Below, in pieces: positions 49,935 through 59,419 of a DNA stretch of 64,000 bases (positions are counted from its first letter, which is position 1; each line of letters begins with the position of its first letter). Source of the DNA: Microbacterium nymphoidis (GTDB taxonomy: Bacteria > Actinomycetota > Actinomycetes > Actinomycetales > Microbacteriaceae); assembly GCF_021044885.1 (NCBI RefSeq), contig NZ_JAJNOD010000001.1:248001-312000 (forward strand), written 5' to 3'. Both the position numbers and the translations under genes were made by a program. A model generated the notes under the pieces. The model did no database searches. It was not told the origin of the DNA and was given only the letters and a program-made list of their open reading frames with translations.

Positions 49935-51581
49935 ATGACATTAGCACCAATGAACGGCGAGGCCCGGGCAAACGGCTTTGCTTCGCGCTCCTCGAACCGG
50001 ACGGAGCTTCCGCCTTCGCGCGGTTCTGCGGGGCGGGTGCTCGGCCCGGCAATGGCGACGCCGGAGGTGTTGAACTCATACATCGATGCGGTGGCCGCGG
50101 TGACGCGTTCCCGTGCCGCCACCGAGGCCATGGAAGCGGCCCTGCTCGCGGATCTCGTAGCGCTGTCGGGGGCCTCGGGGGAGTCTTCACACAGTGACCT
50201 CGGTCTGCGCTCACTTGCGGCAGAGGTCGGAGCGGTGATTCACATCAGCGATCGCACCGTTCAACGCCGGATGTCCGACGCGTATCGACTGGTGCGGGAG
50301 TTCCCCGCGGTGCACGCAGCGGTGTCCACGGGAGAGATCCTGATGGCTCACGCGCACGTGGTCGTCAACGCGGGTGCGCCGATCACCGCGGGCCCGGCGC
50401 GGGAGGCGTTCATCGAGCGGGCGTTGACGCTCGCCCGTGTCGAGTCGCCCAACCGATTGCGGGCGATGCTGGCCAGCGTTGCGGAGGAGGTGCAGCAAAT
50501 CGGCATCACGGAACGCCACCGCATCGCGAACACGTCGCGAGCCGTGTGGATCACGGATGACGTGGACGGCATGTCCACGCTTCACGCGTACCTTCCGTCG
50601 GTCCTTGCGCACGGGGTGAAGGACCGGCTGGACCAGATGGCGCACGCTCTTCGCGGCCAGCGCGGCGATCGCCCTCGAGGGTTTCGGCCGGCCGCCCAGG
50701 ACCCTCGACGCTGTGCGAATGGCGCGAACTGTTCGGATAGTGCGAGGGCTGTCAGCGTCAGGGACGGCGCAACCAGGGCGAACGGCACCCGCACTGTTCA
50801 CGGTGCGAACGGCGCAGCGGGCGATGTCGAACGTGCACAAGCCTCCCGGACGACGGCGAATGTCGTGGCTGGCGAGGGCGCAGCAGCGGATCCTGAGCAA
50901 TCGCCGTACAAGGACACGCGCACCGTCGACCAGATGCGCGCGGACCTCCTCGCGGATCTGCTCCTGACCAGTGCACCGACCAGTGTGGACACGGCTGTCG
51001 GAGCGATACGTGCGACCGTGGCGGTGATGGTCCCCGCACTCACTCTCATGGGAATCACGCACACCGGCGCAGAGCTTGACGGCGTGGTGCCGATCGACGC
51101 GGACACGGCTCGCCAGCTCGCCGGCGGAGCCGTCGGCTGGGACCGACTGCTCACCGATCCAATCCACGGCGCTGTCCTCGCCACTGATCGCTATCGCCCG
51201 ACGGCGGAGATGAAGCGATTCCTCACCCACAGTCATCAGCACTGCAGACACCCCGGATGCCGGGTCCCCGTGAGGCGTACGGATCTCGACCACAACCACG
51301 AGTGGGCGAGCGGCGGAAAGACGGACGTCGCGAACCTCGCTCCGCTCTGTCGTCGCCACCACACGTTGAAGACCAGCGCTGGCTGGAGCATCACGCCGCT
51401 CGCGGGTGGAGACCTCGAGTTCGTGAGTGCACTGGGCCGATCTCATCTGGAGATGCTCACGCCAAGGAACGTCGGCTTTGTGCCCACCGGCCCTGCAACC
51501 GACGAGCGATCCGCGGACTCCAACACGGGCGATCGCTATCGACTTCTGCACGATCACGGGGATCCCGAGCCGCCGTGGTAG
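49935..51581 (+). CDS. HNH endonuclease of the 13E12/DUF222 family
   Basis: 548 aa. N-terminal DUF222 region (AVTRSRAATEAMEAALLADL; DRTVQRRMSDAYRLVREFPA). A central low-complexity Asn/Ala/Arg-rich insert lies at about 240-310 with repeated RANGT/GANGA words. The C-terminal HNH nuclease has CRHPGCRVP, DLDHNHEWASGG and LCRRHH. This family is repeated in actinobacterial genomes; its role is not settled. Alternative ATG at 49950. Flanked by two unrelated tandem-repeat arrays. Confidence 0.85.
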   Translation: MTLAPMNGEARANGFASRSSNRTELPPSRGSAGRVLGPAMATPEVLNSYIDAVAAVTRSRAATEAMEAALLADLVALSGASGESSHSDLGLRSLAAEVGAVIHISDRTVQRRMSDAYRLVREFPAVHAAVSTGEILMAHAHVVVNAGAPITAGPAREAFIERALTLARVESPNRLRAMLASVAEEVQQIGITERHRIANTSRAVWITDDVDGMSTLHAYLPSVLAHGVKDRLDQMAHALRGQRGDRPRGFRPAAQDPRRCANGANCSDSARAVSVRDGATRANGTRTVHGANGAAGDVERAQASRTTANVVAGEGAAADPEQSPYKDTRTVDQMRADLLADLLLTSAPTSVDTAVGAIRATVAVMVPALTLMGITHTGAELDGVVPIDADTARQLAGGAVGWDRLLTDPIHGAVLATDRYRPTAEMKRFLTHSHQHCRHPGCRVPVRRTDLDHNHEWASGGKTDVANLAPLCRRHHTLKTSAGWSITPLAGGDLEFVSALGRSHLEMLTPRNVGFVPTGPATDERSADSNTGDRYRLLHDHGDPEPPW

Positions 51582-51800
51582 TCGGCCCAGAGCCGGTCTC
51601 GTTCCGCCCGGCTCCGGCCTTGAGTGTCGCGAGCTTGTGCTCGTCGGCGTGGTCTGCTGACCTGCACGGGATCAGCGCTCCCAACTCTCCAGGCGGATGC
51701 GGGGGCTCCCCGGCGCGGCGACGCAAGCCCGGTAATCACAGACGGGTTGCGCGGTCCCTGGCACGGAGACGCCGGCCCGGCGCATCGCAGACGCCGGCGT
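51582..51800. other. Spacer without recognised gene
   Basis: Between the HNH gene and the 14-bp repeat array. Long frames here are shadows of GC bias. GGCGACGCAAGCCCGG and GGAGACGCCGGCCCGG-type words recur, so it may be older repeat material. Confidence 0.35.
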
Positions 51801-52032
51801 GCGGCGAGAGGGCGTGCGTCAGGGCGTGGAGGAGAGGGCGAGCGGGGGAGGGCGTGCGGGAGAGAGCGTGCGGGAGAGGGCCTGCGGGAGAGGGCCTGCG
51901 GGAGAGAGCGTGCGGGAGAGAGCGTGCAGGAGAGGGCCTGCGGAGGAGGACGTGCACGAGAGGGCCTGCAGGAGAGAGTCTCCAGGAGAGGGCGTGCACG
52001 AGAGAGCGCGCAGGAGAGGGCGTGCGGGAGAT
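51801..52032. repeat. 14-bp minisatellite, about 16 copies
   Basis: Core unit GGGCCTGCGGGAGA with variants such as GAGCGTGCGGGAGA and GGGCGTGCACGAGA, in register with period 14 across at least 51845-52032. The period is not a multiple of three, so this is not a coding repeat. It is strand-asymmetric (purine-rich on +). It ends 20 bases before the gene at 52053. Confidence 0.85.
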
Positions 52033-52052
52033 AGCTGGTCCCGGGACCAAGC

Positions 52053-52295
52053 TCAGCGGAAGCGCTTGAGCTGGCGGCGCTCCTCCTTGGAGGGCTCCGG
52101 GTGGGCGACGATGTCGCCACGCGACTCGCGCCGGACCTCGACGATGGTTCCGATGGCCAGGGCCAGAGTCAGGCCCCAGGACAGCCAGGCGACAACGGTG
52201 CGCCACGTGAACTGCTCCTCGCGTGTGCCGCGCAGCAGCGAGTAGCCGCTGGTGATCGCTCCGATGATCCCCGTGCCGAACAGATACTTGCGCAT
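52053..52295 (-). CDS. Small membrane protein
   Basis: 80 aa, MRKYLFGTGIIGAITSGYSL with a first hydrophobic stretch. A clear helix follows (VVAWLSWGLTLALAIGTIV), then a charged tail rich in Arg, Glu and Lys. Function unknown. Single gene, divergent from otsA. Confidence 0.65.
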   Translation of the reverse strand: MRKYLFGTGIIGAITSGYSLLRGTREEQFTWRTVVAWLSWGLTLALAIGTIVEVRRESRGDIVAHPEPSKEERRQLKRFR

Positions 52296-52492
52296 GGCAC
52301 AAACCTATCGGCTTGACGGGGAGAACGGGCTGGGTTCGTGCTGCGTGCGGCCCCGAATTCGTATGTGACGATGTGTATGCATAGCACACGCCACACCGCT
52401 GCGCTACCCGCCCGCACATCCACCAAACCTTCCGTCTCGCGCACTAGCCTGGGTGAGCCCACGCATCCGAGACCAACAGTCAGGAGGACCGC

Positions 52493-53911
52493 GTGCCCAA
52501 GCCGGAGCTCGTCGTCGTCGCCAACCGTCTGCCCGTCGATCGCATCGTCGAACCTGACGGATCCACGCATTGGCGAACCTCGCCCGGAGGGCTCGTCGCG
52601 GCTCTGGAACCGGTGATGAAGACCGTCAACGGCGCATGGGTCGGCTGGCCGGGTCGCGCCGATCTCGACCTTGAGCCCTTCGACGCCGATGGCATCCGAC
52701 TGCTTCCCGTCTCGCTGAGCGAGGACGAGGTGGCCGACTACTACGAGGGCATGTCGAACGACACCTTCTGGCCGCTCTACCACGACGTCATCGCCTCGCC
52801 GCGCTACCGTCGCGTGTGGTGGGACGCCTACGTGCGCGTGAATCGCCGCTTCGCAACCCGCGCGGCGGACGCCGTGGCACCCGGCGGCACCGTGTGGGTG
52901 CACGACTACCAGCTGCAGCTGGTTCCGCAGATGGTACGGGAGCTGCGTCCCGATGTGACAATCGGGTACTTCCACCACATCCCGTTCCCGGCGAGCGGCA
53001 TCTACATGCAGCTGCCCTGGCGGGTCCCGGTGCTGCGCGGGTTGCTCGGCGCCGATGTCATCGGATTCCAGCGGCACAGCGATGCCCGCAACTTCCAGAC
53101 CACCGCGCACCGTCTGCTGCACGTCGAGTCCCGGGCGTCCCACATCACGGTGCCGACGGAGAACGGCGGCACGCGGACGGTGCTCGCCAAGGCGTTCCCG
53201 ATCTCGATCGACACGGCCAGCTACGCCGAGCTCGCCCACCGCCCGTCCGTGGTCGCGCGAGCACAGGAGATCCGCGAGAGCGTGGGAAATCCCCGCTGCA
53301 TCCTGCTGGGCGTTGACCGCCTGGACTACACGAAGGGCATCCGGCACCGGCTGAAGGCCTTCGGCGAGCTCCTGGGCGATGAGCGGCTGAGCGTCGCCGA
53401 CGCGACCCTCATCACGGTCGCGAGTCCGTCGCGCGAGGGCGTGGACGCGTATGCCGAACTGCGTGACGAGATCGAGCTGACGGTCGGACGTATCAACGGC
53501 ACCTACGACACGCTCGATCACACCGCCATCCGCTACCTCCACCACTCCTATCCGAAGGAGGAGATGGCCGCGCTCTACCTCGCCGCTGACGTTCTGCTGG
53601 TGACCGCCCTGCGCGACGGCATGAACCTCGTCGCAAAGGAGTACGTGGCGGTGCGCGACGACGACCGGGGGGTTCTCGTATTGAGCGAGTTCGCGGGAGC
53701 AGCCGACGAGCTCTCCAGCGCTCTGCTGGTCAACCCGCACGACATTGACGGGTTGAAGGACGCCATCATGGCGGCGGTGAACATGCCTGCGGACGAGCAA
53801 CGGCGTCGCATGCGCTCGATGCGACGCAAGGTCATCAAGCACGATGTGCAGGCGTGGTCCGCGGCATTCCTCTCCGCCATGGAGAAGGTCCGAGCGGGGG
53901 CGCCGGCATGA
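52493..53911 (+). CDS. otsA: Trehalose-6-phosphate synthase
   Basis: 472-aa GT20 enzyme making trehalose 6-phosphate from a nucleotide glucose and glucose 6-phosphate. GTG 52493 follows AGGAGG. Motifs: VVVANRLPVDR, RTSPGGLVAALEPV, WVHDYQLQLVPQ, GVDRLDYTKGI and DGMNLVAKEYVA. Its stop overlaps the otsB start (ATGA), so synthase and phosphatase are coupled. Confidence 0.96.
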   Translation: MPKPELVVVANRLPVDRIVEPDGSTHWRTSPGGLVAALEPVMKTVNGAWVGWPGRADLDLEPFDADGIRLLPVSLSEDEVADYYEGMSNDTFWPLYHDVIASPRYRRVWWDAYVRVNRRFATRAADAVAPGGTVWVHDYQLQLVPQMVRELRPDVTIGYFHHIPFPASGIYMQLPWRVPVLRGLLGADVIGFQRHSDARNFQTTAHRLLHVESRASHITVPTENGGTRTVLAKAFPISIDTASYAELAHRPSVVARAQEIRESVGNPRCILLGVDRLDYTKGIRHRLKAFGELLGDERLSVADATLITVASPSREGVDAYAELRDEIELTVGRINGTYDTLDHTAIRYLHHSYPKEEMAALYLAADVLLVTALRDGMNLVAKEYVAVRDDDRGVLVLSEFAGAADELSSALLVNPHDIDGLKDAIMAAVNMPADEQRRRMRSMRRKVIKHDVQAWSAAFLSAMEKVRAGAPA

Positions 53912-54684
53912 CGCCCCGGATCATCGAGGAAGTCCGCTCGATCGCCACCACGGAGACCCTCCTGGTGGCCCTCGATTTCGACGGGACGGTGTCCGAGCTC
54001 GCCGACGACCCGATGTCGGTGCGGGCTATCCCGGAGGCGACGGCCGTTCTGGACGCCTTGAGCCGGATGGACGATACGTACGTGGCGTTCGTGTCGGGAC
54101 GCTCGCTGCGGGACCTTCAGATCATCACCGAGCGTCCGCCGGTCTCGCCGATCCTCCTCGCCGGCTCCCACGGCGCGGAGTACCTCCTTCCGGCGGCGCT
54201 CGCGGAGGGGGAGCAGGAGCCTCTCGAAGAGCCCGCGGATGCGGCACAGCTGCGTGAACGAGCCATTGATGCGATCGCCGACCTGGCGGGTGTGCGCATC
54301 GAGGACAAGAGCGCGGGCTTTGCGCTGCACACCAGACTCGCCGCGCCCGCCGTCGCGCACGAGGCCGGCCGGCGCATCGACGCGCTGATGGCGGATGCGG
54401 GCTGGCGTCGTCGCGACGGACACGACGTGATCGAATACGCCTGGCGCGACGAGGGTAAGGATGACGCCGTCGCCCACCTGCGGGAGCTCACCGGAGCAAC
54501 CGCAGTGCTGTTCGCGGGCGACGACGTCACCGACGAGGACGCCCTGCGTTCGCTGGGACCAGACGATCTCGGAATCCGTGTGGGCGACGGGGAGACCTCG
54601 GCGCGGCTGAGTGTGTCGGACCCGACGGAGCTGGCTGTGGTCCTCAATGTGATCGCGTCGATCCGCGCGCATCGGGAGGTGTGA
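53908..54684 (+). CDS. otsB: Trehalose-6-phosphate phosphatase
   Basis: 258-aa HAD-superfamily phosphatase. Motif I is LVALDFDGTVSELADDP, the ribose-like SGRSLRDLQ follows, and motif IV is FAGDDVTDEDAL. It removes phosphate to give trehalose, an osmolyte and wall precursor. Two pieces of this gene recur just downstream (54702-54787). Confidence 0.95.
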   Translation: MTPRIIEEVRSIATTETLLVALDFDGTVSELADDPMSVRAIPEATAVLDALSRMDDTYVAFVSGRSLRDLQIITERPPVSPILLAGSHGAEYLLPAALAEGEQEPLEEPADAAQLRERAIDAIADLAGVRIEDKSAGFALHTRLAAPAVAHEAGRRIDALMADAGWRRRDGHDVIEYAWRDEGKDDAVAHLRELTGATAVLFAGDDVTDEDALRSLGPDDLGIRVGDGETSARLSVSDPTELAVVLNVIASIRAHREV

Positions 54685-54701
54685 CACCGGCTTCCGGGTT
54701 T

Positions 54702-54787
54702 TGCTGGGTCGAGGCGATGTCGGGGTCCGTGTGGGCGACGGGGGACCTCGGCGCGGCTGAGCCTGACTGCCCGGGGCGTCATGCCGG
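54702..54787. repeat. Fragments of otsB: direct copy of its 3' part, then inverted copy of its start
   Basis: 54702-54762 repeats 54551-54612 of otsB with roughly 85% identity by eye (shared run TCCGTGTGGGCGACGGGG and CCTCGGCGCGGCTGAG). 54771-54787 (CCGGGGCGTCATGCCGG) is the exact reverse complement of 53903-53919, the otsA/otsB start junction. Together they form a scrambled footprint of otsB. Confidence 0.75.
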
Positions 54788-55276
54788 ATGCACTTCAGCC
54801 TTCGTTCACGCGCGCTCGTGTCACAGGTGGCGCTGCGCGGCGGGTGCCGGGCCGTAGACTCTCCGTATGCCCGCCGCATCGCCCTCGGACGCACCCCGTG
54901 CGTCCGCTCGATGCGTGCCGTGGGGGCGCGGTGTCGGGCAGCAGGCGAATCATGTATTACGCTTGATGCACGCTCACCCCGATGTCGGCACAACCGGACC
55001 CGGGGACGAGCGCAGAGCACTCGATCAGGCGACTCTCTTTCCCCTGTTCGTGCGCGATGGTGATCTGAATCGGGTCGATATCGCGGCTCCCTCCCCGGAT
55101 TCACTCGTCGGGGGAGACGAGCTGGGCTCCGGTGAGTCTCACCGGACGCCGAAATATCCGCGCTCCACCCGACGCGTACAGGCCACGTCCTCCGGCCCGC
55201 CGCTGACTCCGCTCAGCCGCCGCTGCTGACGGCCTCACACTCTTCTCATCCGCACACGACACACAAGGAATGCACC
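54788..55276. other. Long leader region of ilvB without a clear gene
   Basis: About 490 bases. One frame (54966-55229, starting MHAHPDVGTTGPGDERRALD) is open, but I recognise no family or strong ribosome site. I looked for a leader peptide rich in Leu/Val/Ile, a T-box GGTGG element and a BCAA attenuator, and found none convincing. The promoter of the ilv operon probably lies here. Confidence 0.35.
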
Positions 55277-57079
55277 ATGTCCGACGCCTCCGCCTCGGCC
55301 GTTCCCCGGCCGCCAGCTCGCACCGCCACAGCGCCCGTGCTCACGGGAGCTGAAGCTGTCGTCCGCACTCTCGAGCTTCTCGGCGTCACGGACGTCTTCG
55401 GTCTTCCGGGTGGCGCCATCCTCCCCGTCTACGACCCGCTGATGGACACCACGAAGATCCGCCACATCCTCGTGCGTCACGAGCAGGGTGGCGGACACGC
55501 GGCTGAGGGCTACGCCTCCGCATCCGGCAAGACCGGTGTGACGATCGCGACCTCCGGCCCCGGCGCCACCAACCTCGTCACCGCCATCGCAGATGCCTAC
55601 ATGGACTCCGTGCCGATGCTTGCCATCACCGGTCAGGTGTTCTCCACGCTGATGGGAACCGACGCGTTCCAGGAAGCGGACATCGTGGGAATCACGATGC
55701 CGATCACCAAGCACTCCTTCCTGGTGACGCGTGCCGAGGACATCCCGGGCGCCATCTCGGCGGCCTACGAGATCGCGTCCACCGGTCGTCCCGGCCCCGT
55801 ACTCGTGGACATCACCAAGGACGCGCAGCAGACCGAGGCACCGTTCATCTGGCCGCCCAAGGTGGACCTTCCCGGCTACCGCCCGGTGACCAAGGCACAC
55901 GGCAAGCAGATCCAGGCGGCGGCGCAGCTGCTGACCGAGGCACGCAAGCCCGTGCTGTACGTGGGCGGCGGTGTGATCCGTGCGCACGCGTCCGAAGAGC
56001 TTCGCACCCTCGCGGAGTCGACCGGCGCCCCGGTCGTCACCACGCTGATGGCTCGTGGGGCATTCCCCGACTCGCACCCGCAGCACCTCGGCATGCCGGG
56101 TATGCATGGAACGGTTCCCGCGGTGCTCGCGCTCCAGGAATCCGACCTCATCGTCGCCCTGGGCGCCCGTTTCGACGATCGCGTCACCGGTAAGGCCGAG
56201 CTGTTCGCCCCGCACGCGCAGATCGTGCACGTCGACATCGACCCGGCCGAGATCGGGAAGATCCGAGCGGCGGACGTGCCGATCGTGGGAGACGTGCGCG
56301 ACGTGCTCATCGACCTGGACGCGGCCTTCCGCGGTCAGGCAGGCGGGACGAAGCCCGACACCGAGGAATGGTGGAGCTACCTCGATGGCCTCCGCGCCGA
56401 GTTCCCGCTGGGCTTCGCTCCCACGAGCGACGGTCTGCTGTCGCCGCAGTACGTGATCCAGCGCATCGGTGAGCTCTCCGGGCCTGAAGCGGTGTACACG
56501 GCAGGTGTCGGTCAGCACCAGATGTGGGCCGCGCAGTTCATCAAGTACGAGCGACCGAACTCATGGCTGAACTCGGGCGGTGCCGGCACCATGGGCTACT
56601 CCGTTCCGGCCGCCATGGGCGCGAAGGTCGCCGAGCCCGACCGCGTCGTGTGGGCCATCGACGGTGACGGATGCTTCCAGATGACCAATCAGGAGCTCGC
56701 CACCTGCATGATCAACGAGATCCCGATCAAGGTCGCGGTGATCAACAACTCCTCACTGGGCATGGTCAAGCAGTGGCAGACGCTGTTCTACGAGGGCCGC
56801 TACTCCAACACCGAGCTGAACACGGGACATGCGAGCATCCGTGTGCCCGACTTCGTCAAGCTGGGCGAGGCGTACGGTGCTCTCGCGATCCGCGTGGAGA
56901 AGGAGGAGGAGGTCGACGCCGCGATCAAGCTCGCGCTGGAGACCAACGACCGTCCCGTGGTGATCGACTTCGTCGTCTCCAAGGACGCCATGGTGTGGCC
57001 GATGGTCCCGCAGGGTGTATCCAACAGCTTCATCCAGTACGCACGCGAAAACGCGCCTGCCTTCGACGAGGAGATCTGA
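55277..57079 (+). CDS. ilvB: Acetolactate synthase, large subunit
   Basis: 600-aa ThDP enzyme that makes acetolactate or acetohydroxybutyrate for valine, leucine and isoleucine. Catalytic Glu lies in [14 protein letters not shown] (about 68-81). The ThDP-binding block is [14 protein letters not shown], then [15 protein letters not shown]/loop region [12 protein letters not shown]. It ends [12 protein letters not shown]; that last stretch is reused in the micro-ORF that follows. ATG 55277 has AAGGAA upstream. Confidence 0.97.
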   Translation: MSDASASAVPRPPARTATAPVLTGAEAVVRTLELLGVTDVFGLPGGAILPVYDPLMDTTKIRHILVRHEQGGGHAAEGYASASGKTGVTIATSGPGATNLVTAIADAYMDSVPMLAITGQVFSTLMGTDAFQEADIVGITMPITKHSFLVTRAEDIPGAISAAYEIASTGRPGPVLVDITKDAQQTEAPFIWPPKVDLPGYRPVTKAHGKQIQAAAQLLTEARKPVLYVGGGVIRAHASEELRTLAESTGAPVVTTLMARGAFPDSHPQHLGMPGMHGTVPAVLALQESDLIVALGARFDDRVTGKAELFAPHAQIVHVDIDPAEIGKIRAADVPIVGDVRDVLIDLDAAFRGQAGGTKPDTEEWWSYLDGLRAEFPLGFAPTSDGLLSPQYVIQRIGELSGPEAVYTAGVGQHQMWAAQFIKYERPNSWLNSGGAGTMGYSVPAAMGAKVAEPDRVVWAIDGDGCFQMTNQELATCMINEIPIKVAVINNSSLGMVKQWQTLFYEGRYSNTELNTGHASIRVPDFVKLGEAYGALAIRVEKEEEVDAAIKLALETNDRPVVIDFVVSKDAMVWPMVPQGVSNSFIQYARENAPAFDEEI

Positions 57080-57194
57080 TCATGTCGAATCACGCGCTGA
57101 ACGTCACCCAGTACGCGGGCGGGAACGCGCCTGCTTTCGAATACACGCGCGAGAACGCGCCCGCTTTCGACGAGGAGATCTGATCATGTCGAGC
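57036..57194 (+). repeat. Tandem duplication of the ilvB/ilvN junction
   Basis: The ilvB end (CGCGCCTGCCTTCGACGAGG, then AGATCTGATCATGTCG) recurs after 104 bp as CGCGCCCGCTTTCGACGAGG plus AGATCTGATCATGTCG at the ilvN start. A third partial unit (AACGCGCCTGCTTTCGA) lies between at 57123-57139. The stop codon, spacer and start of the downstream gene are all duplicated. Confidence 0.85.
57082..57183 (+). CDS. Chimeric 33-aa micro-ORF between ilvB and ilvN
   Basis: Begins MSNHALNVT, like IlvN (MSSHVLSLL), then contains QYAGGNAPAFE and [13 protein letters not shown], two copies of the IlvB end ([14 protein letters not shown]). Start and stop sit in the same TGATCATG context as ilvB/ilvN, so it would be translated between them by re-initiation. 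It arose by junction duplication. Translation is plausible, function unknown. Confidence 0.5.
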   Translation: MSNHALNVTQYAGGNAPAFEYTRENAPAFDEEI

Positions 57195-57695
57195 CATGTG
57201 CTGAGCCTCCTGGTCGAGGACAAGCCCGGTCTGCTGACCCGTGTCGCGGGACTATTCGCCCGTCGCGGGTTCAACATCCAGTCCCTCGCCGTGGGCGTGA
57301 CCGAGGTGCCGGGGCTGTCCCGCATCACCGTGGTGGTCGATGTCGAGAGCCAGCCTCTCGAGCAGGTGACCAAGCAGCTGAACAAGCTGGTCAACGTCAT
57401 CAAGATCGTCGAGCTGGAACAGTCGGCATCCGTGCAGCGCGAGCACATGCTCGTGAAGGTGCGCGCCGACAACAGCACCCGCTCGAACGTGCTCGAGGTG
57501 GTCAACCTCTTCCGGGCCCAGGTGGTGGACTATGCCCCCGACGCCGTGGTCGTCGAGGTGACCGGCGACTCGGGCAAGGTGGACGCCTTCCTCCGCGCGA
57601 TCGAGCCGTTCGGCATCAAGGAGCTCGCCCAGTCGGGCCTGCTCGCCATCGGCCGCGGCGGCAAGAGCATCACCGAGCGCGTGCTGCGCGGCTGA
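57186..57695 (+). CDS. ilvN: Acetolactate synthase, small regulatory subunit
   Basis: 169 aa. ACT domain at the N terminus (LSLLVEDKPGLLTRVAGLFA, RRGFNIQSLAVG), which binds valine for feedback inhibition. C-terminal ALS_ss_C domain with EVTGDSGKVDAFLRAIEPFG. Follows the micro-ORF by two bases (TGATCATG). Confidence 0.96.
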   Translation: MSSHVLSLLVEDKPGLLTRVAGLFARRGFNIQSLAVGVTEVPGLSRITVVVDVESQPLEQVTKQLNKLVNVIKIVELEQSASVQREHMLVKVRADNSTRSNVLEVVNLFRAQVVDYAPDAVVVEVTGDSGKVDAFLRAIEPFGIKELAQSGLLAIGRGGKSITERVLRG

Positions 57696-58787
<1,092 letters not shown>

Positions 58788-58798
58788 TCCTCTCTCGA

Positions 58799-58827
58799 AG
58801 GCGGGGCCGGTTTCCGGCTCCGCCTTC
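58799..58827 (+). terminator. Hairpin terminator behind ilvC
   Basis: AAGGCGGGGCCGG - TTT - CCGGCTCCGCCTT, 13-bp stem with one mismatch, 12 bases after the ilvC stop. Confidence 0.75.
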
Positions 58828-58841
58828 GGCGTATCCGCCAC

Positions 58842-58910
58842 TCGGTTTCATCGCGCGCACAGTGCTCGAAAACCGCGTGAATTGGAGCGTTCTGCGCGCG
58901 ATGAAACCGA
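58842..58910. terminator. Perfect 18-bp inverted repeat
   Basis: TCGGTTTCATCGCGCGCA / TGCGCGCGATGAAACCGA with a 33-base loop, ending right at the stop of the convergent gene at 58911. Likely terminator of that gene; the wide loop is unusual. Confidence 0.55.
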
Positions 58911-59264
58911 TCAGAGCAGGACGTCGAGCTGGAAGGCGCGGCTGTCGCGGCGCAACAGGGTCGAAAGCTCGCGCAGGCCGTCCGCCACCGAGCCATCCGT
59001 GAGCTCCGCGAGCCGATGAATGCTGGCGGCCGCCTCCGCGGGGGTGTGCCAGATCGGATTGGGGCCGAGCAGCTCGGCCAGCTGTTCAGGATCGCCGCCG
59101 AAGTCCTCGGGGATGTCGCGATCGTCGGCGAATGAGCTCAGCCAGCGCACATCGTGCTCGTCGGCGACCGCGTCGATCTCGTCCAGGCGATCGATGAGGA
59201 GCTCGCCGTGTTCCAGGGCGGAGGTCTCGCCGTCCTCCCAGCGGATGATGAGTTCCAGAGACAT
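58911..59264 (-). CDS. Hypothetical 117-aa acidic protein
   Basis: MSLELIIRWEDGETSALEHG, then ELLIDRLDEIDAV and SFADDRDIPEDFGGDPEQLA. No membrane segment, strongly acidic, family not recognised. Its C terminus (RDSRAFQLDVLL) is hydrophobic. Single gene, divergent from the fucosidase. Confidence 0.6.
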   Translation of the reverse strand: MSLELIIRWEDGETSALEHGELLIDRLDEIDAVADEHDVRWLSSFADDRDIPEDFGGDPEQLAELLGPNPIWHTPAEAAASIHRLAELTDGSVADGLRELSTLLRRDSRAFQLDVLL

Positions 59265-59419
59265 GTCTCCAGTGTTGCAGGCGTGTGTCCCCGGCGCGAG
59301 GGGGTTCCAAGCACCACACCTCGGATCAATTCGCGCATTTGCGGCCCGGACTGAGCTATACGGTGGTCATACATCCGATGTCTGTGGCAGGATGGGATGA
59401 ATCTGATCTGGAGGCGACG

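Noticed and set aside
51582..52069. Long arginine/glutamate-rich ORFs on both strands
   Set aside because: They are translations of the 14-bp minisatellite in every frame; the period is not a multiple of three.
54867..55276. BCAA leader peptide, attenuator or T-box ahead of ilvB
   Set aside because: No Leu/Val/Ile codon run, no T-box GGTGG core and no clear competing hairpins.
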